Shown: positions 1 through 8,386, counted from the stretch's first letter. The stretch: DNA of 64,000 nt from WTKD01 sp965243525 (GCA_965243525.1 OZ251568.1:806001-870000); one strand, 5' to 3'. Notes: generated by a model from the letters alone, not told the origin. Made by a program: numbers and translations.

Positions 1-389
1 ATTGCAAAAACAATAGGCATCACCACCCCAAGAGGCTGTCCATCCATCAAGGTATGCTGAGACATTGAAGCAACAACTACCCCAACGAACGCAACCATTG
101 AACCCGAAGAAAGATCAATTCCTCCCGTGATAATAGCAAACGTAACACCCATCGAAATGATACCAATAATTGAAACCTGTCTTAGCACATTCGTTGCATT
201 CGTCAGACTCCTAAAAGCCGGATTAATGCTCGCCATAATGACTATCAGTAAAATGAGTACACAGAGTATCCCATAATTCTGCAAAAAATGGATGAGAGCT
301 TCTTTAGCAGTAATGTTTTTTCGTTGATCTTTCTGCTGTACTAGAGAGAGCTTCTTATCCTTTTTTCCTGTTGTTTTTGTTTTTTCCAT
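1..389 (-). CDS. Sugar ABC transporter permease, RbsC type (partial, C-terminus beyond window)
   Basis: The visible 129 codons begin with a Lys/Thr-rich cytoplasmic tail (MEKTKTTGKKDKK) followed by a hydrophobic segment and the family hallmark ITGGIDLSSGSMVAF, typical of the BPD_transp_2 permeases of ribose, xylose, galactose and inositol importers. It would form the inner-membrane channel with the ATPase encoded just upstream; only 5 bases separate the two genes, so they are co-transcribed and probably translationally coupled. The rest of the protein lies outside the window, so a second permease gene cannot be ruled out. Substrate is inferred from the operon (polyol/inositol genes upstream), not from this fragment. 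Confidence 0.9.
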   Translation of the reverse strand, partial: MEKTKTTGKKDKKLSLVQQKDQRKNITAKEALIHFLQNYGILCVLILLIVIMASINPAFRSLTNATNVLRQVSIIGIISMGVTFAIITGGIDLSSGSMVAFVGVVVASMSQHTLMDGQPLGVVMPIVFA

Positions 390-394
390 ATCCT

Positions 395-1921
395 TTACCC
401 TTTTCTTCCTTTTTGACTTCCTTCACCAATTGCAAGTTCCAATACACGATTTTGCGTCGCCTCACTGCGGTCAAGCTCACCTGAATACTTGCCTTCGTGC
501 ATAACAACAATCCTGTCGCTCATCGATAACAACTCAGGCATTTCTGAAGAAACCATGATGATCGCCTTACCCATGGCAGCAAGTTCACTAATAATTCGAT
601 GGATCTCTGCCTTCGCACCAACATCAATTCCTCTGGTTGGCTCGTCTAAGATAAGAATATCTGGTTCCATCAAAAGCCACCGGGCAAGCAAAACCTTCTG
701 CTGATTTCCGCCGCTCAAATTATCTATAATCTGTTTCAAAGAAGGCGTCTTAATGCTGAGACTTTTTCGTTGCTTCTCACAATTAGTGCGAATTTTTGCT
801 GCATCCAAGAGACGAAGAATATTGAGATAACTATCCACATCAGAGATAATCATATTGTCTTGCACATTCAACGTAGGAAAAAGTCCTGTGAGTTTTCTAT
901 CTTCAGTTACATACCCCATCCCCGCAGCAATCGCATCTTGTGGAGAATGTATCTTTAGCTTTTTTCCATCGACGAATATTTCTCCACTATCTGCAGGGTG
1001 AAAACCAAATAATGCATCCATCACTTCGGTACGCCCAGCACCCATGAGGCCCCCAAATCCAAGAACCTCTCCTCGGTTGAGAGAAAAAGAAACATCATGA
1101 AACACTCCGTCACGAGTAAGATTTTTTACCGATAGGAGTTCTTTCCCAATATTCGCCGGCTTTTTGGCAAAAAACTCATCCATACTCCGCCCAACCATTG
1201 CAGCAATCATAGATTCCTTTGTGTAGTTTTCTGCAGTATCTGTTTTTATGAGTTTGCCGTCACGAAGCACCGTAATTTTGTTTGCTATTTGGAAGACTTC
1301 ATCAAGCTTATGTGAAATATAAATGACCGATATTCCGTTTACTTTGTGAATTTTTCGGATTACGGTGAACAGCGTGTCTACTTCCTGCTCAGTTAGAGCC
1401 GATGTAGGTTCATCCATGATAACAAGATCTGAATTATATGAAACAGCTGTTGCGATGGCTATTAACTGTGCCTGAGCAATGGAAACGTCCTTCATCAAGG
1501 TGCGTGAAGAAACGGTAAGTCCATACTCCTGAAGAAGCGCATCAGCCTTTTCGTACATTTCCTCTTGTTTTATAAAATGTTTAGCAATACATGGTTCTCG
1601 ACCAAGAAAAATATTACTTGCAATATCAAGGTAGGGAACTGGACTTATTTCTTGTGGGATCATAGAAATACCAGTGTGAATTGCATGAGTTGGAGATTTT
1701 GGGGTGTAATGAACGCCTTTAAACTCTATCCTTCCTTCATCTTGATGGAGTAGCCCAAAGAGCACCTTCATCAAAGTTGATTTTCCTGCCCCATTTTCAC
1801 CCATTACGGCGTGAACCTCACCTTTTTCAACGTGTAAATCGACGTTATCGAGCGCTTTAACCCCAGGGAACGATTTTGAAATGTTTTTCATTTCAAGGAT
1901 GCATCCGGATCCACTTGACAT
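395..1921 (-). CDS. Sugar ABC transporter ATP-binding protein, RbsA/MglA type
   Basis: A 508-residue protein with two fused ABC cassettes. The first has a Walker A (GENGAGKST) and Walker B followed by DEPTSALT; the second has a degenerate nucleotide loop (GLMGAGRTE), an intact signature (LSGGNQQKV) and DEPTRGIDVG. This asymmetric pair is characteristic of monosaccharide importers of the CUT2 class, where it powers uptake through the adjacent permease. An in-frame ATG lies six bases further upstream (1927), but AGGAGG at 1930-1935 is only two bases from it and eight from the ATG at 1921, so 1921 is chosen. The gene follows the binding-protein gene across a 63-bp gap containing a terminator-like hairpin, so it is probably expressed at a lower level than the binding protein. 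Confidence 0.93.
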   Translation of the reverse strand: MSSGSGCILEMKNISKSFPGVKALDNVDLHVEKGEVHAVMGENGAGKSTLMKVLFGLLHQDEGRIEFKGVHYTPKSPTHAIHTGISMIPQEISPVPYLDIASNIFLGREPCIAKHFIKQEEMYEKADALLQEYGLTVSSRTLMKDVSIAQAQLIAIATAVSYNSDLVIMDEPTSALTEQEVDTLFTVIRKIHKVNGISVIYISHKLDEVFQIANKITVLRDGKLIKTDTAENYTKESMIAAMVGRSMDEFFAKKPANIGKELLSVKNLTRDGVFHDVSFSLNRGEVLGFGGLMGAGRTEVMDALFGFHPADSGEIFVDGKKLKIHSPQDAIAAGMGYVTEDRKLTGLFPTLNVQDNMIISDVDSYLNILRLLDAAKIRTNCEKQRKSLSIKTPSLKQIIDNLSGGNQQKVLLARWLLMEPDILILDEPTRGIDVGAKAEIHRIISELAAMGKAIIMVSSEMPELLSMSDRIVVMHEGKYSGELDRSEATQNRVLELAIGEGSQKGRKG

Positions 1922-1938
1922 GTACATATCCTCCTAAT

Positions 1939-1974
1939 AAAAAGCTGCTATACCAAGAAGGTGTAGCAGCTCTT
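1939..1974 (-). terminator. Intercistronic terminator/attenuator between binding protein and ATPase
   Basis: On the minus strand a 12-bp stem with one G.T pair (arms 1960-1971 and 1943-1954, loop of five bases) is followed directly by TTTTTATT, which runs into the Shine-Dalgarno of the ATPase gene. The structure is what is expected of a partial rho-independent terminator that lets the binding protein be made in excess of the membrane components. Confidence 0.75.
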
Positions 1975-1984
1975 TGCATAAAGA

Positions 1985-2923
1985 CTATTGATAATCAGCC
2001 ATATTTTCAGGAGTTACCAATTCAAAAGGTATCCAATACAGTTGATCAATGGATTCACCATTCAACAATTTGTATGTAGCTTCAAGACTACCATACCCTT
2101 GACCGTGGGCACTCTGAAACACCGTAACATCAAGCCCTTTTCCAAGATACTCTAGCGCATCAGGTGTTGCATCAACACCACCGATGAAAAGATCTTCATC
2201 GCTGATTCCACTTGACTGTGCTGCTAACAAAGCACCAATTGCCATTTCGTCGTTGTTCGCAACGATGGCACGAAGGTCTGGATATGCCTGAATCCAGTTT
2301 TCAGCTATTTGCTGACCAAGTGCTCGATCCCATTTTCCTTCGCCTTCGACAATAATTTCAACATTATCATACTTGTCGAAAATTTCTTTGTTTCCAGTTG
2401 TACGCATACGCGCTGCTTCGTGTCCAAGTGGCCCTTGCATAATGCCAATTTTGCCGCCTTCTGGTTGCATGGCTTCTGCAATCCACTCTGCTTGCAATAA
2501 ACCAGCATCAATGGATTCTGATCCAACATAAAGATCTACTCTGCTCAGAAATTCTTCTCCTGGGATACGGTTGACCGCCACGATAGGAATATCTGCTGCT
2601 TCGGTTGCATCAATAATTGGTCCAAGAGCTGAAATATCAACAGGTACAATGACGAGTGCGTCAATCCCCTGAGTGATCAATGTTTCAACCTGTGACAATT
2701 GTAATGCGGGATCGTCTTTTCCATCAGTCATCTGAATTTCAACGTCATCATATTCTGCGTCGAACTCCCGAATACCATCCTGAAGATAAGTCTGCCATTT
2801 GTCCGAAAAACTGCTCATCGCAGCGCCAATCAGAAAAGTTCCATCTTCTTCCTGTCCTGCAGCAAACAACACCACTGGAGCAAAAAAGATCAAAACAATA
2901 AGAGTTGCTATAACTCTTTTCAT
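1985..2923 (-). CDS. Periplasmic sugar-binding protein of CUT2 ABC transporter (RbsB-like)
   Basis: This 312-residue protein has a signal peptide (MKRVIATL, hydrophobic core, LFAAGQEE) without a lipobox cysteine, so it should be cleaved by signal peptidase I and float free in the periplasm. The mature part fits Peripla_BP_4 (LacI/RbsB fold), with the typical stretches DGKDDPALQLSQVETLI, VVANNDEMAIGALLA-like (IVANNDEMAIGA) and GGVDATPDALEYL. A GTG lies six bases upstream (2929) but the AGGAGG is five bases from the ATG at 2923, which is used here. Its own promoter is visible upstream (2957-2986), and an attenuator follows it, so it is probably the most abundant product of the transporter. Sugar specificity is not readable; inositol or ribose-like sugars are possible. 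Confidence 0.93.
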   Translation of the reverse strand: MKRVIATLIVLIFFAPVVLFAAGQEEDGTFLIGAAMSSFSDKWQTYLQDGIREFDAEYDDVEIQMTDGKDDPALQLSQVETLITQGIDALVIVPVDISALGPIIDATEAADIPIVAVNRIPGEEFLSRVDLYVGSESIDAGLLQAEWIAEAMQPEGGKIGIMQGPLGHEAARMRTTGNKEIFDKYDNVEIIVEGEGKWDRALGQQIAENWIQAYPDLRAIVANNDEMAIGALLAAQSSGISDEDLFIGGVDATPDALEYLGKGLDVTVFQSAHGQGYGSLEATYKLLNGESIDQLYWIPFELVTPENMADYQ

Positions 2924-2956
2924 AAACACCTCCTACTAATTGTATTTATATACAGT

Positions 2957-2986
2957 ATTGTAATAGCAGATGTGCAATTATGTCAA
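2957..2986 (-). promoter_or_regulatory. Promoter of the sugar-binding protein gene
   Basis: Minus-strand TTGACA (2981-2986) and TACAAT (2957-2962) are separated by 18 bases and lie 34 bases before the ATG at 2923. Both hexamers are near the sigma-70 consensus, so the transporter can be transcribed apart from the enzyme genes upstream. Confidence 0.75.
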
Positions 2987-3059
2987 ATGTTTAAGTCTGT
3001 CGTATTGGAAAAATCTTTTAGAATATAGGCTTTGTTATGGCGAATTCAACAAGAGTTTT

Positions 3060-3084
3060 CTCAGGCCCCATATGGGTGCCTGAG
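3060..3084 (-). other. Stem-loop after the dehydrogenase gene
   Basis: CTCAGGC (3060-3066) pairs with GCCTGAG (3078-3084), and CCC/GGG inside extends the stem to 10 bp with one bulged base and an ATAT loop. No T-run follows on either strand, so it may protect the upstream enzyme mRNA or block read-through weakly rather than act as a strong terminator. Confidence 0.55.
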
Positions 3085-3096
3085 TGATTTACGTGT

Positions 3097-4242
3097 CTAT
3101 GTCTGATGGGGATAGGAAACAGGCGTCCAACTCTGTGACGTGAAACTGCCTCTCACTGCTTCAGTAAACGCCAAGCCATCAAGTCCATCTTCATAAGAAG
3201 GTATGTCATATCCTGCCAGTGAATCAGCTGTCGCAAGTGCATTATCCAAAAGCGCACGAAAAAATTCTTTGTAGAGATTGGCAAACGCACCAATATATCC
3301 TTCAGAATGTCCCATAGGAATACGCGCCCATTGCAAAGAGGTCGGGGCATCTTTGCTTCCATGATACGTATAACGATCACTGCCATAGAGCGTCGTGTGG
3401 CGTAGCCGATCAGCATATTCTTGATTCCAAGATATGCTCCCATTTGAACCAAACACTGATATTTCAAATGGATTTCTTAATCCGGTTGAACAATATGAGA
3501 CGGTGCAATATCCAAGAGCGCCGGTATCAAAACGCAACAATATGTCGACATCGGTATCCAGTGAAACACCCGGAACACCACAGCGTGCTTGCGCCATAAC
3601 TTCTTGAATACGTAATCCTGTTACATACTGTATGATATGTGCCGTGTGCGATCCAATATCATTTGACGCCATGGATTCACCAACTTGGTTGACATCCATA
3701 CGCCATAACTTCGGAGTGGTTTTTGCTTCCTGCAGCACTGCTTGCAACCAGCCCTGTTCATATCGAACAGCAACCCGATGAATCGTGCCGATATCCCCTC
3801 CTCGCACACGTTCTCGCGCCTCTTTAACCATGGAAAATCCAGAATAATTGTGAGTGAGCATGAAATATTTTTTTCTCATCGCATGCTGTTGGTATGTTGC
3901 ATAGGCAGAGGCAAAATCAGTTCCAAGGGGTTTATCAGAAACCACTGCATATCCAAGTTCCGTAGCTCGTGCAATAATTGGAACATGTAGATGGTTTGGA
4001 GTTGCAATGACAACAACATCAAGTTTTCCTTGCTCTGCCTTGAGCAAATCCTCATAGGATCCATATACTCGCGCAGGATCTAGATTCCATCGTCTTCCGG
4101 TCTCTTTGTTTTTCTCTTCGTTTCGCGAGAAGGCCCCCGCCCTAAGCTCAGCCAACCCGTCGAGGCTTGCTGCCATACGATGTACTGGTCCCATAAATGA
4201 ATCGTAGGAACCACCGATTATTGCAAATGAATATTTAGCCAT
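3097..4242 (-). CDS. Gfo/Idh/MocA-family oxidoreductase (possible inositol/sugar dehydrogenase)
   Basis: A 381-residue NAD(P)-dependent dehydrogenase. The N-terminal Rossmann half has a GGSYDSFMGPVHR motif, a variant of the GGG-SFIG-VHR glycine loop seen in one branch of the family, followed by VVVIATPNHLHVPI and the catalytic-region EKP equivalent DKPLGTD. The C-terminal half has the alpha/beta dimerisation fold, with NDIGSHTAHI containing the usual catalytic His. It overlaps the upstream dehydrogenase by 8 bases and has GAGG nine bases before its ATG. Two different dehydrogenases beside an IolE-like protein recall inositol catabolism, where myo- and scyllo-inositol are oxidised by related enzymes. 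The exact substrate is inference. Confidence 0.88.
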   Translation of the reverse strand: MAKYSFAIIGGSYDSFMGPVHRMAASLDGLAELRAGAFSRNEEKNKETGRRWNLDPARVYGSYEDLLKAEQGKLDVVVIATPNHLHVPIIARATELGYAVVSDKPLGTDFASAYATYQQHAMRKKYFMLTHNYSGFSMVKEARERVRGGDIGTIHRVAVRYEQGWLQAVLQEAKTTPKLWRMDVNQVGESMASNDIGSHTAHIIQYVTGLRIQEVMAQARCGVPGVSLDTDVDILLRFDTGALGYCTVSYCSTGLRNPFEISVFGSNGSISWNQEYADRLRHTTLYGSDRYTYHGSKDAPTSLQWARIPMGHSEGYIGAFANLYKEFFRALLDNALATADSLAGYDIPSYEDGLDGLAFTEAVRGSFTSQSWTPVSYPHQT

Positions 4243-5230
4243 GTATATTTACCTCAACTACTTGATGTTCTCGAAAGGATTTCAATGCATGTTCCGCAAG
4301 CCGTTGTGCGATGAATCCATCGGTACAATTTGGCGAACATGGGATCTTGTTTTCTACTGAATGGACAAAACTTTCCATTGCAGTGCGAAAAGAATCTTGC
4401 AGACGTGCAAACCAACCCGATGGCATCATTGCGCCGCTGCTCCCTTGCTCGTTTAACAATTCAACTTGATGTTCCAACAATGCCGGAGATCGAAGAAGAC
4501 CCTTGCTTCCATGCAATTCTATGCGTTCGTCATACCCATATGCAGTGCGGCGGGCACTGTCCAGCGAGGCAAATCCGCCGTTCACAAGATTGATATGGAT
4601 CAATGAAGTGTCTACATCTCCATAATCAGCTACACGCGGATCGGCAAGCGCTGCACCTTGTGCATAAATTGATTGCACCTCAGTGCCAGAAAACCACCGC
4701 AGCAAATCAAAAAAATGGATGCACTGGTCATGAAACTGCCCCCCCGAAATCTTAATATATTCCAATGGTGGCACAGATGGACCTCGATTGATGATGTGTA
4801 TCATTTCAATCGCACCGATACGTGGTACTTGCTGCTTTAGCACTTGGTAATGTGAGTCAAACCGTCTGCCGAATCCAACAAAAATGCGTTCTTCATATCC
4901 TTGAACAATATTTTCAAGCTCTTTGCGTTCATCTTCATTCACTGCGAGAGGTTTCTCACAATATATCCATTTGTCCGCCTTGACTGCCGCCTCGAGAAAA
5001 TATCGATGCGTGTCAGAAGAAGTCGCAATTACTACTGCATCAATCGTGGAATCTTCGATGATCTGCTCAGGAACAGATGCCGCCTTGGCTCCATATCGCT
5101 GCGCACAGTCTTGCGCTCTCTTTGCGTCAACGTCGTAGACTACAGCAAGCTCCGCATTGTCTAACCATGCAATGTTTTCACAATGCTTGCTGCCCATAAA
5201 CCCTGTTCCTATTACCCCTACTCGAATCAT
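4235..5230 (-). CDS. Gfo/Idh/MocA-family dehydrogenase (IolG-like)
   Basis: A 331-residue protein starting MIRVGVIGTGFMGSKHCENI, a standard Rossmann nucleotide loop, with the family's catalytic signature YCEKPLAVN and a GGQFHDQCIHFFDLLRWF segment that supplies the catalytic Asp/His pair as in inositol 2-dehydrogenase (IolG) and related enzymes. It is predicted to oxidise a cyclitol or sugar with NAD(P). The ATG directly abuts the TAG stop of the IolE-like gene, with GGAG five bases upstream, so the two are translationally coupled. Its similarity to IolG and its position immediately after an IolE-like gene favour a role in inositol breakdown, though many family members act on other sugars. Confidence 0.88.
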   Translation of the reverse strand: MIRVGVIGTGFMGSKHCENIAWLDNAELAVVYDVDAKRAQDCAQRYGAKAASVPEQIIEDSTIDAVVIATSSDTHRYFLEAAVKADKWIYCEKPLAVNEDERKELENIVQGYEERIFVGFGRRFDSHYQVLKQQVPRIGAIEMIHIINRGPSVPPLEYIKISGGQFHDQCIHFFDLLRWFSGTEVQSIYAQGAALADPRVADYGDVDTSLIHINLVNGGFASLDSARRTAYGYDERIELHGSKGLLRSPALLEHQVELLNEQGSSGAMMPSGWFARLQDSFRTAMESFVHSVENKIPCSPNCTDGFIAQRLAEHALKSFREHQVVEVNIHG

Positions 5231-6124
5231 CTATACTCCAAGCCCACGCAAAAACACGCGATTACGTTGTGCATTCTCCTTTGGAGTTCCCATTCCAGGA
5301 AGAACGTCTTGCTCAACAACGATCCACCCTTTGTACTGTTTTTCTTGTATAAAAGCCAACAAGGTAGCAAAGTCAATGTCAGCATGCGCCAATTCAGAAA
5401 ATACGCCATGCTCATAGGCTTGCACAGCAGTCCACTGATTTTTGGCCACTTCTTGCGCAACCTTCGGAGAAAATCCCTTAAAATGGATATGCCAAATACG
5501 ATCCCAGTGTTGCTGCAACCCTTGCAAGGCATCTCCACCACCAAATGTCCAATGTCCTGTATCAAAGGTTAATCCAACAAGATCAGCATCGGTTTGATCA
5601 AGAAATCGACTGGTCTCTTCAGGAGTTTCAATCCAGGTGCCTACATGATGATGTAATACGGTGCGCAATCCAGTTTCATCTCGCACAATGCGCGCAAGAT
5701 CCTCTGCCCGCTTGGCGAATTGCTTGCTGTCTTCAACACTCAACATATGCTGCGGTTGAATACGACCTGCATTGCCGTTTCGAACAGGGTCCTTGAAAGG
5801 ATCATTTCCCAACACAACAAGTGGGCCATCCCCTTGGGCTGCCTTCATAAGTTTTGCGGTCTTTACAACCTGCTCCCTATCTTTTTGAAATGCAGCAGGA
5901 TCGTGCAGATATACCGTTACCCACGAACCAATTAGCTCAAGGCTACGTTTTTCAAGTTCATCACGAAGCTTCGCCGGATCAGTAGGCATGAATCCCCAAT
6001 CACCAAGTTCGGTTCCAGTATACTGCGTTGCAGCAATCTCATCGAGCAACTGTTCATACGTTATTCGATTTCCATCGATGTTCTCTATGACTCCCCAAGA
6101 ACAAGGGGCATTCGCAATACGCAT
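5231..6124 (-). CDS. Sugar isomerase/dehydratase, xylose-isomerase-like TIM barrel (IolE-like)
   Basis: This 297-residue protein belongs to the AP_endonuc_2/xylose-isomerase-like barrel family. Its start ANAPCSWGV and the metal-ligand stretches VLHHHVGTWIE, TFDTGHWTFGG, WHIHFKG and VVEQD follow the pattern of inosose dehydratase IolE, which dehydrates 2-keto-myo-inositol, the step after IolG. Related proteins act as inosose isomerases or hydroxypyruvate isomerases, so the reaction is an inference. It is the first gene of the operon, preceded by AAGGAG and a good promoter with an operator-like palindrome. No other iol genes (iolD, iolC, iolB) are in the window. Confidence 0.82.
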   Translation of the reverse strand: MRIANAPCSWGVIENIDGNRITYEQLLDEIAATQYTGTELGDWGFMPTDPAKLRDELEKRSLELIGSWVTVYLHDPAAFQKDREQVVKTAKLMKAAQGDGPLVVLGNDPFKDPVRNGNAGRIQPQHMLSVEDSKQFAKRAEDLARIVRDETGLRTVLHHHVGTWIETPEETSRFLDQTDADLVGLTFDTGHWTFGGGDALQGLQQHWDRIWHIHFKGFSPKVAQEVAKNQWTAVQAYEHGVFSELAHADIDFATLLAFIQEKQYKGWIVVEQDVLPGMGTPKENAQRNRVFLRGLGV

Positions 6125-6138
6125 AATTCTCCTTTCAA

Positions 6139-6153
6139 TATACTGCTAGTATA
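6139..6153. promoter_or_regulatory. Operator-like palindrome overlapping the -10
   Basis: TATACT-GCT-AGTATA is a perfect inverted repeat with 6-base arms and a 3-base centre. Because one arm is the -10 hexamer, a protein bound here would block RNA polymerase; a sugar-responsive repressor is the obvious guess. No regulator gene is next to it in the window. Confidence 0.45.
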
Positions 6154-6177
6154 CTGACAGCTCCTACAGTGTGTAAA
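6148..6177 (-). promoter_or_regulatory. Promoter of the polyol catabolic operon
   Basis: On the minus strand TTTACA (6172-6177) and TATACT (6148-6153) are 18 bases apart, ending 23 bases before the ATG at 6124. The -10 hexamer is one arm of the palindrome at 6139-6153. Confidence 0.7.
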
Positions 6178-6255
6178 CAAATTATGTAATATAATTCGAC
6201 CTTATTGTAACAAAAAATAAGGTAATGTTGCATGATTCTTTGCTAGTTTCAGCGA

Positions 6256-7329
6256 TTATGGGAGAAGAACTTTTTTCCAACCTGCTAGGATGCCAGCAGA
6301 CAACTCTTCGAAGGTTGGCTCTACACTTGATTCTGGTGGGTGAAACAAGGCAGCGACATTCCGCTCGCTTCCTTCCAGGCGTGTTTCGATGGTATAACTT
6401 GGCACATCATAAGTATGGTATACAAAATCTTCTGAAACACCGGCTGCATAATACTGAAATTGCCCATCAACAATCAATTTAGACGAGAGAGTATACTGTC
6501 TGCTATGAACATTATTCATGGCCTTAACTACAACATTGCCAACATCCAAGAGATTGACATCATTTGGCACCCTTCCATCGTATGACCAGGGGTGCAGCAC
6601 GGTCTCACCAGTAGAATGAACGTCAAAAAACAACTTGAGATCTGACAAGTCTTTCAAAGTATCGCGTATCCCCTGCGTTTCTGGTTCAGAAAATGCAGCT
6701 GTCCCCCGATATACCCACCCTTTTGGATCGGCATTATTTTCGCCAGTGTTATATCCCCACTGATACGACCAATTGCGATTTAAATCAACGCCAAAACTGC
6801 CGTCAGCATTCTTTCTGCGGTTCTTACGCCAATAGCGATATTCGGGGTTGAGTGATCGCCACGTGTGCACATAGCCATCGGGATTGGCAACGGGAATGAT
6901 GTGCAGTTCACTTCTATCCACGAGATCGGTTATCGTTGGATCGGAGCCATCATAGGATGTCGCAATATGATGGATAAATTTATATCCCGCTCCAATCGCA
7001 GCCCATTCACGTGCATGTATCCCCAGAAGAACAAATATATCTGGTTCGCCTTCATCTGTTCCCACGTTATCGCTGAAACGAACCCGGTATATCGTGTGAC
7101 CCTCATGGGTGAGCACTTCGTTTCCATTTTCATAAGTTATTGGACTAAGTTCCATGAAATTTGGATGATTTTTTGCTAGGGTTTGGAGTCCTTCTATCAT
7201 GGCAGAATAGGGAAGATATCCATCGCCAGTGGGAGGTGAAATCGGTGGAATGCCAGCGTTTACGCAAGCGATGATATAGACAGTTACTGCAACAGCCATA
7301 ATGCTATACCTGATACTATTCACACGCAT
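6256..7329 (-). CDS. Zinc carboxypeptidase, peptidase family M14 (probable lipoprotein)
   Basis: A 357-residue exported peptidase. GIHAREWAA supplies the first two zinc ligands (His105, Glu108), GVDLNRNW the substrate-binding Asn-Arg pair, DVHSTGE the third zinc-ligand His, and YTIETR the general-base Glu that is usually written YTFELR. These are the complete catalytic residues of carboxypeptidase A/B-type enzymes, which trim C-terminal residues from peptides. The N-terminus has a hydrophobic segment ending IIAC at Cys22, which fits a lipobox, so it may be anchored to a membrane facing the periplasm or surface. No clear Shine-Dalgarno precedes the ATG, so the start is uncertain. Together with two peptide importers elsewhere in the window it fits a peptide-scavenging lifestyle. 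Confidence 0.88.
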   Translation of the reverse strand: MRVNSIRYSIMAVAVTVYIIACVNAGIPPISPPTGDGYLPYSAMIEGLQTLAKNHPNFMELSPITYENGNEVLTHEGHTIYRVRFSDNVGTDEGEPDIFVLLGIHAREWAAIGAGYKFIHHIATSYDGSDPTITDLVDRSELHIIPVANPDGYVHTWRSLNPEYRYWRKNRRKNADGSFGVDLNRNWSYQWGYNTGENNADPKGWVYRGTAAFSEPETQGIRDTLKDLSDLKLFFDVHSTGETVLHPWSYDGRVPNDVNLLDVGNVVVKAMNNVHSRQYTLSSKLIVDGQFQYYAAGVSEDFVYHTYDVPSYTIETRLEGSERNVAALFHPPESSVEPTFEELSAGILAGWKKVLLP

Positions 7330-7392
7330 ACACTATACAAAGTATATCTTCTCTGCAGAACAAAGAATATAGACCTTCAAAGCATTCTGATA

Positions 7393-8346
7393 TTAACGAA
7401 AGGCATAGGCTGTAGCAAATGCATCCACCACATCGGTGAGCACCGCATCCGAAACATAGAAAAGATCAAGTAACCACGCATGCAGTAATCCATTTTGCAG
7501 GGTGTTGATCGCATCGTATGCAGTAGTATTCTGAAAAGAATCAGTCACGAGACCTTGATAATCATCTGTATGGGCGATATAAAATTGCCCCTGAGAGACA
7601 AAAATCCAAGGATGAGTTATTTTAGTGATGCCCTCCATGATCTGCTGTGCTATCTGAATGGTTTGATAATCTGTTTTCAACGGACCGGCCTTCATATATG
7701 TATCAGTATTCTTTTTGAAATCAATTGCCCGTTTGTGGATATATCTATGAACGTGGCTGCTCCAATACTCTGCATAGAGGTTGGGCATGAGTAAGAGGGG
7801 AATTCCTGTATCTTCTTCGATTGCTCGACAACCAAACTCTGTCTTCAACTTAAGTTTATGAAGAACGACGTTCTGGTTTGCAAACAGATTCTTGTCAGAA
7901 GGGTCTACTTCATGCGTACAGAACAATTCATTAGGCAGAACGACACTGGTTGCAAGGGGAACAAAGCGCTCCTTTCTAAACTCAGCAAAGATATGACGTA
8001 TCCAGAATGCGGGCTCTTGCGCCGAACCATCGGTATAATAATCAAAAAGGACATCGCCAAATTCATCCATGAGTCTTGCATGTATGACCGTATGCTCAAA
8101 TACAATGCTTGCAACAGAGATAACAGCCTTGCTTCGTTGGAGGTCCGTCTTGTTTCGCTGAATGACACCACGTTTTTCAAGTTGTCGAATGCATATCGTG
8201 TCGAGCCTCGCATCAACATGACCGCTCATCTTCGGTGAGAAGTGTTCCGCATGCTCAATCAGAACGCTGCGATCTCGTTGTAGGGTTTGTAGGATAAATT
8301 TCAGCATGCAATATCGAGCATGGGGCACAGAAGGAGTAAAAACCAT
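7393..8346 (-). CDS. Hypothetical protein (317 aa), possible winged-helix N-terminus
   Basis: I do not recognise this family. The protein is soluble-looking, without signal peptide or membrane segments. Residues about 20-80 contain a helical stretch with RQLEKRGVIQRNKTDLQ that could be the recognition helix and wing of a winged-helix DNA-binding domain, but this is a weak visual impression. The rest is mixed alpha/beta with many His and aromatic residues. It is transcribed divergently from hisZ across a 40-bp gap in which the two promoters interlock, so the two genes may be controlled together. There is no Shine-Dalgarno sequence and the predicted -10 is five bases before the ATG. Confidence 0.7.
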   Translation of the reverse strand: MVFTPSVPHARYCMLKFILQTLQRDRSVLIEHAEHFSPKMSGHVDARLDTICIRQLEKRGVIQRNKTDLQRSKAVISVASIVFEHTVIHARLMDEFGDVLFDYYTDGSAQEPAFWIRHIFAEFRKERFVPLATSVVLPNELFCTHEVDPSDKNLFANQNVVLHKLKLKTEFGCRAIEEDTGIPLLLMPNLYAEYWSSHVHRYIHKRAIDFKKNTDTYMKAGPLKTDYQTIQIAQQIMEGITKITHPWIFVSQGQFYIAHTDDYQGLVTDSFQNTTAYDAINTLQNGLLHAWLLDLFYVSDAVLTDVVDAFATAYAFR

Positions 8347-8351
8347 GTTTT

Positions 8352-8381
8352 ATTGTAGAATTCACCCACTCAGCATACAAT
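8352..8381. promoter_or_regulatory. Interlocked symmetric divergent promoters (hisZ and the 8346 gene)
   Basis: The plus promoter is TTGTAG (8353-8358), 17 bases, TACAAT (8376-8381), then five bases to the hisZ ATG. The minus promoter is TTGTAT (8375-8380), 17 bases, TACAAT (8352-8357), then five bases to the ATG at 8346. The -10 of each promoter therefore overlaps the -35 of the other, and both predict transcription starting at or one base from the start codon. Confidence 0.65.
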
Positions 8382-8386
8382 AGCTT

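Noticed and set aside
3060..3084. Strong rho-independent terminator after the first dehydrogenase
   Set aside because: The stem is good but no T-run follows on either strand, so it is listed only as a stem-loop.
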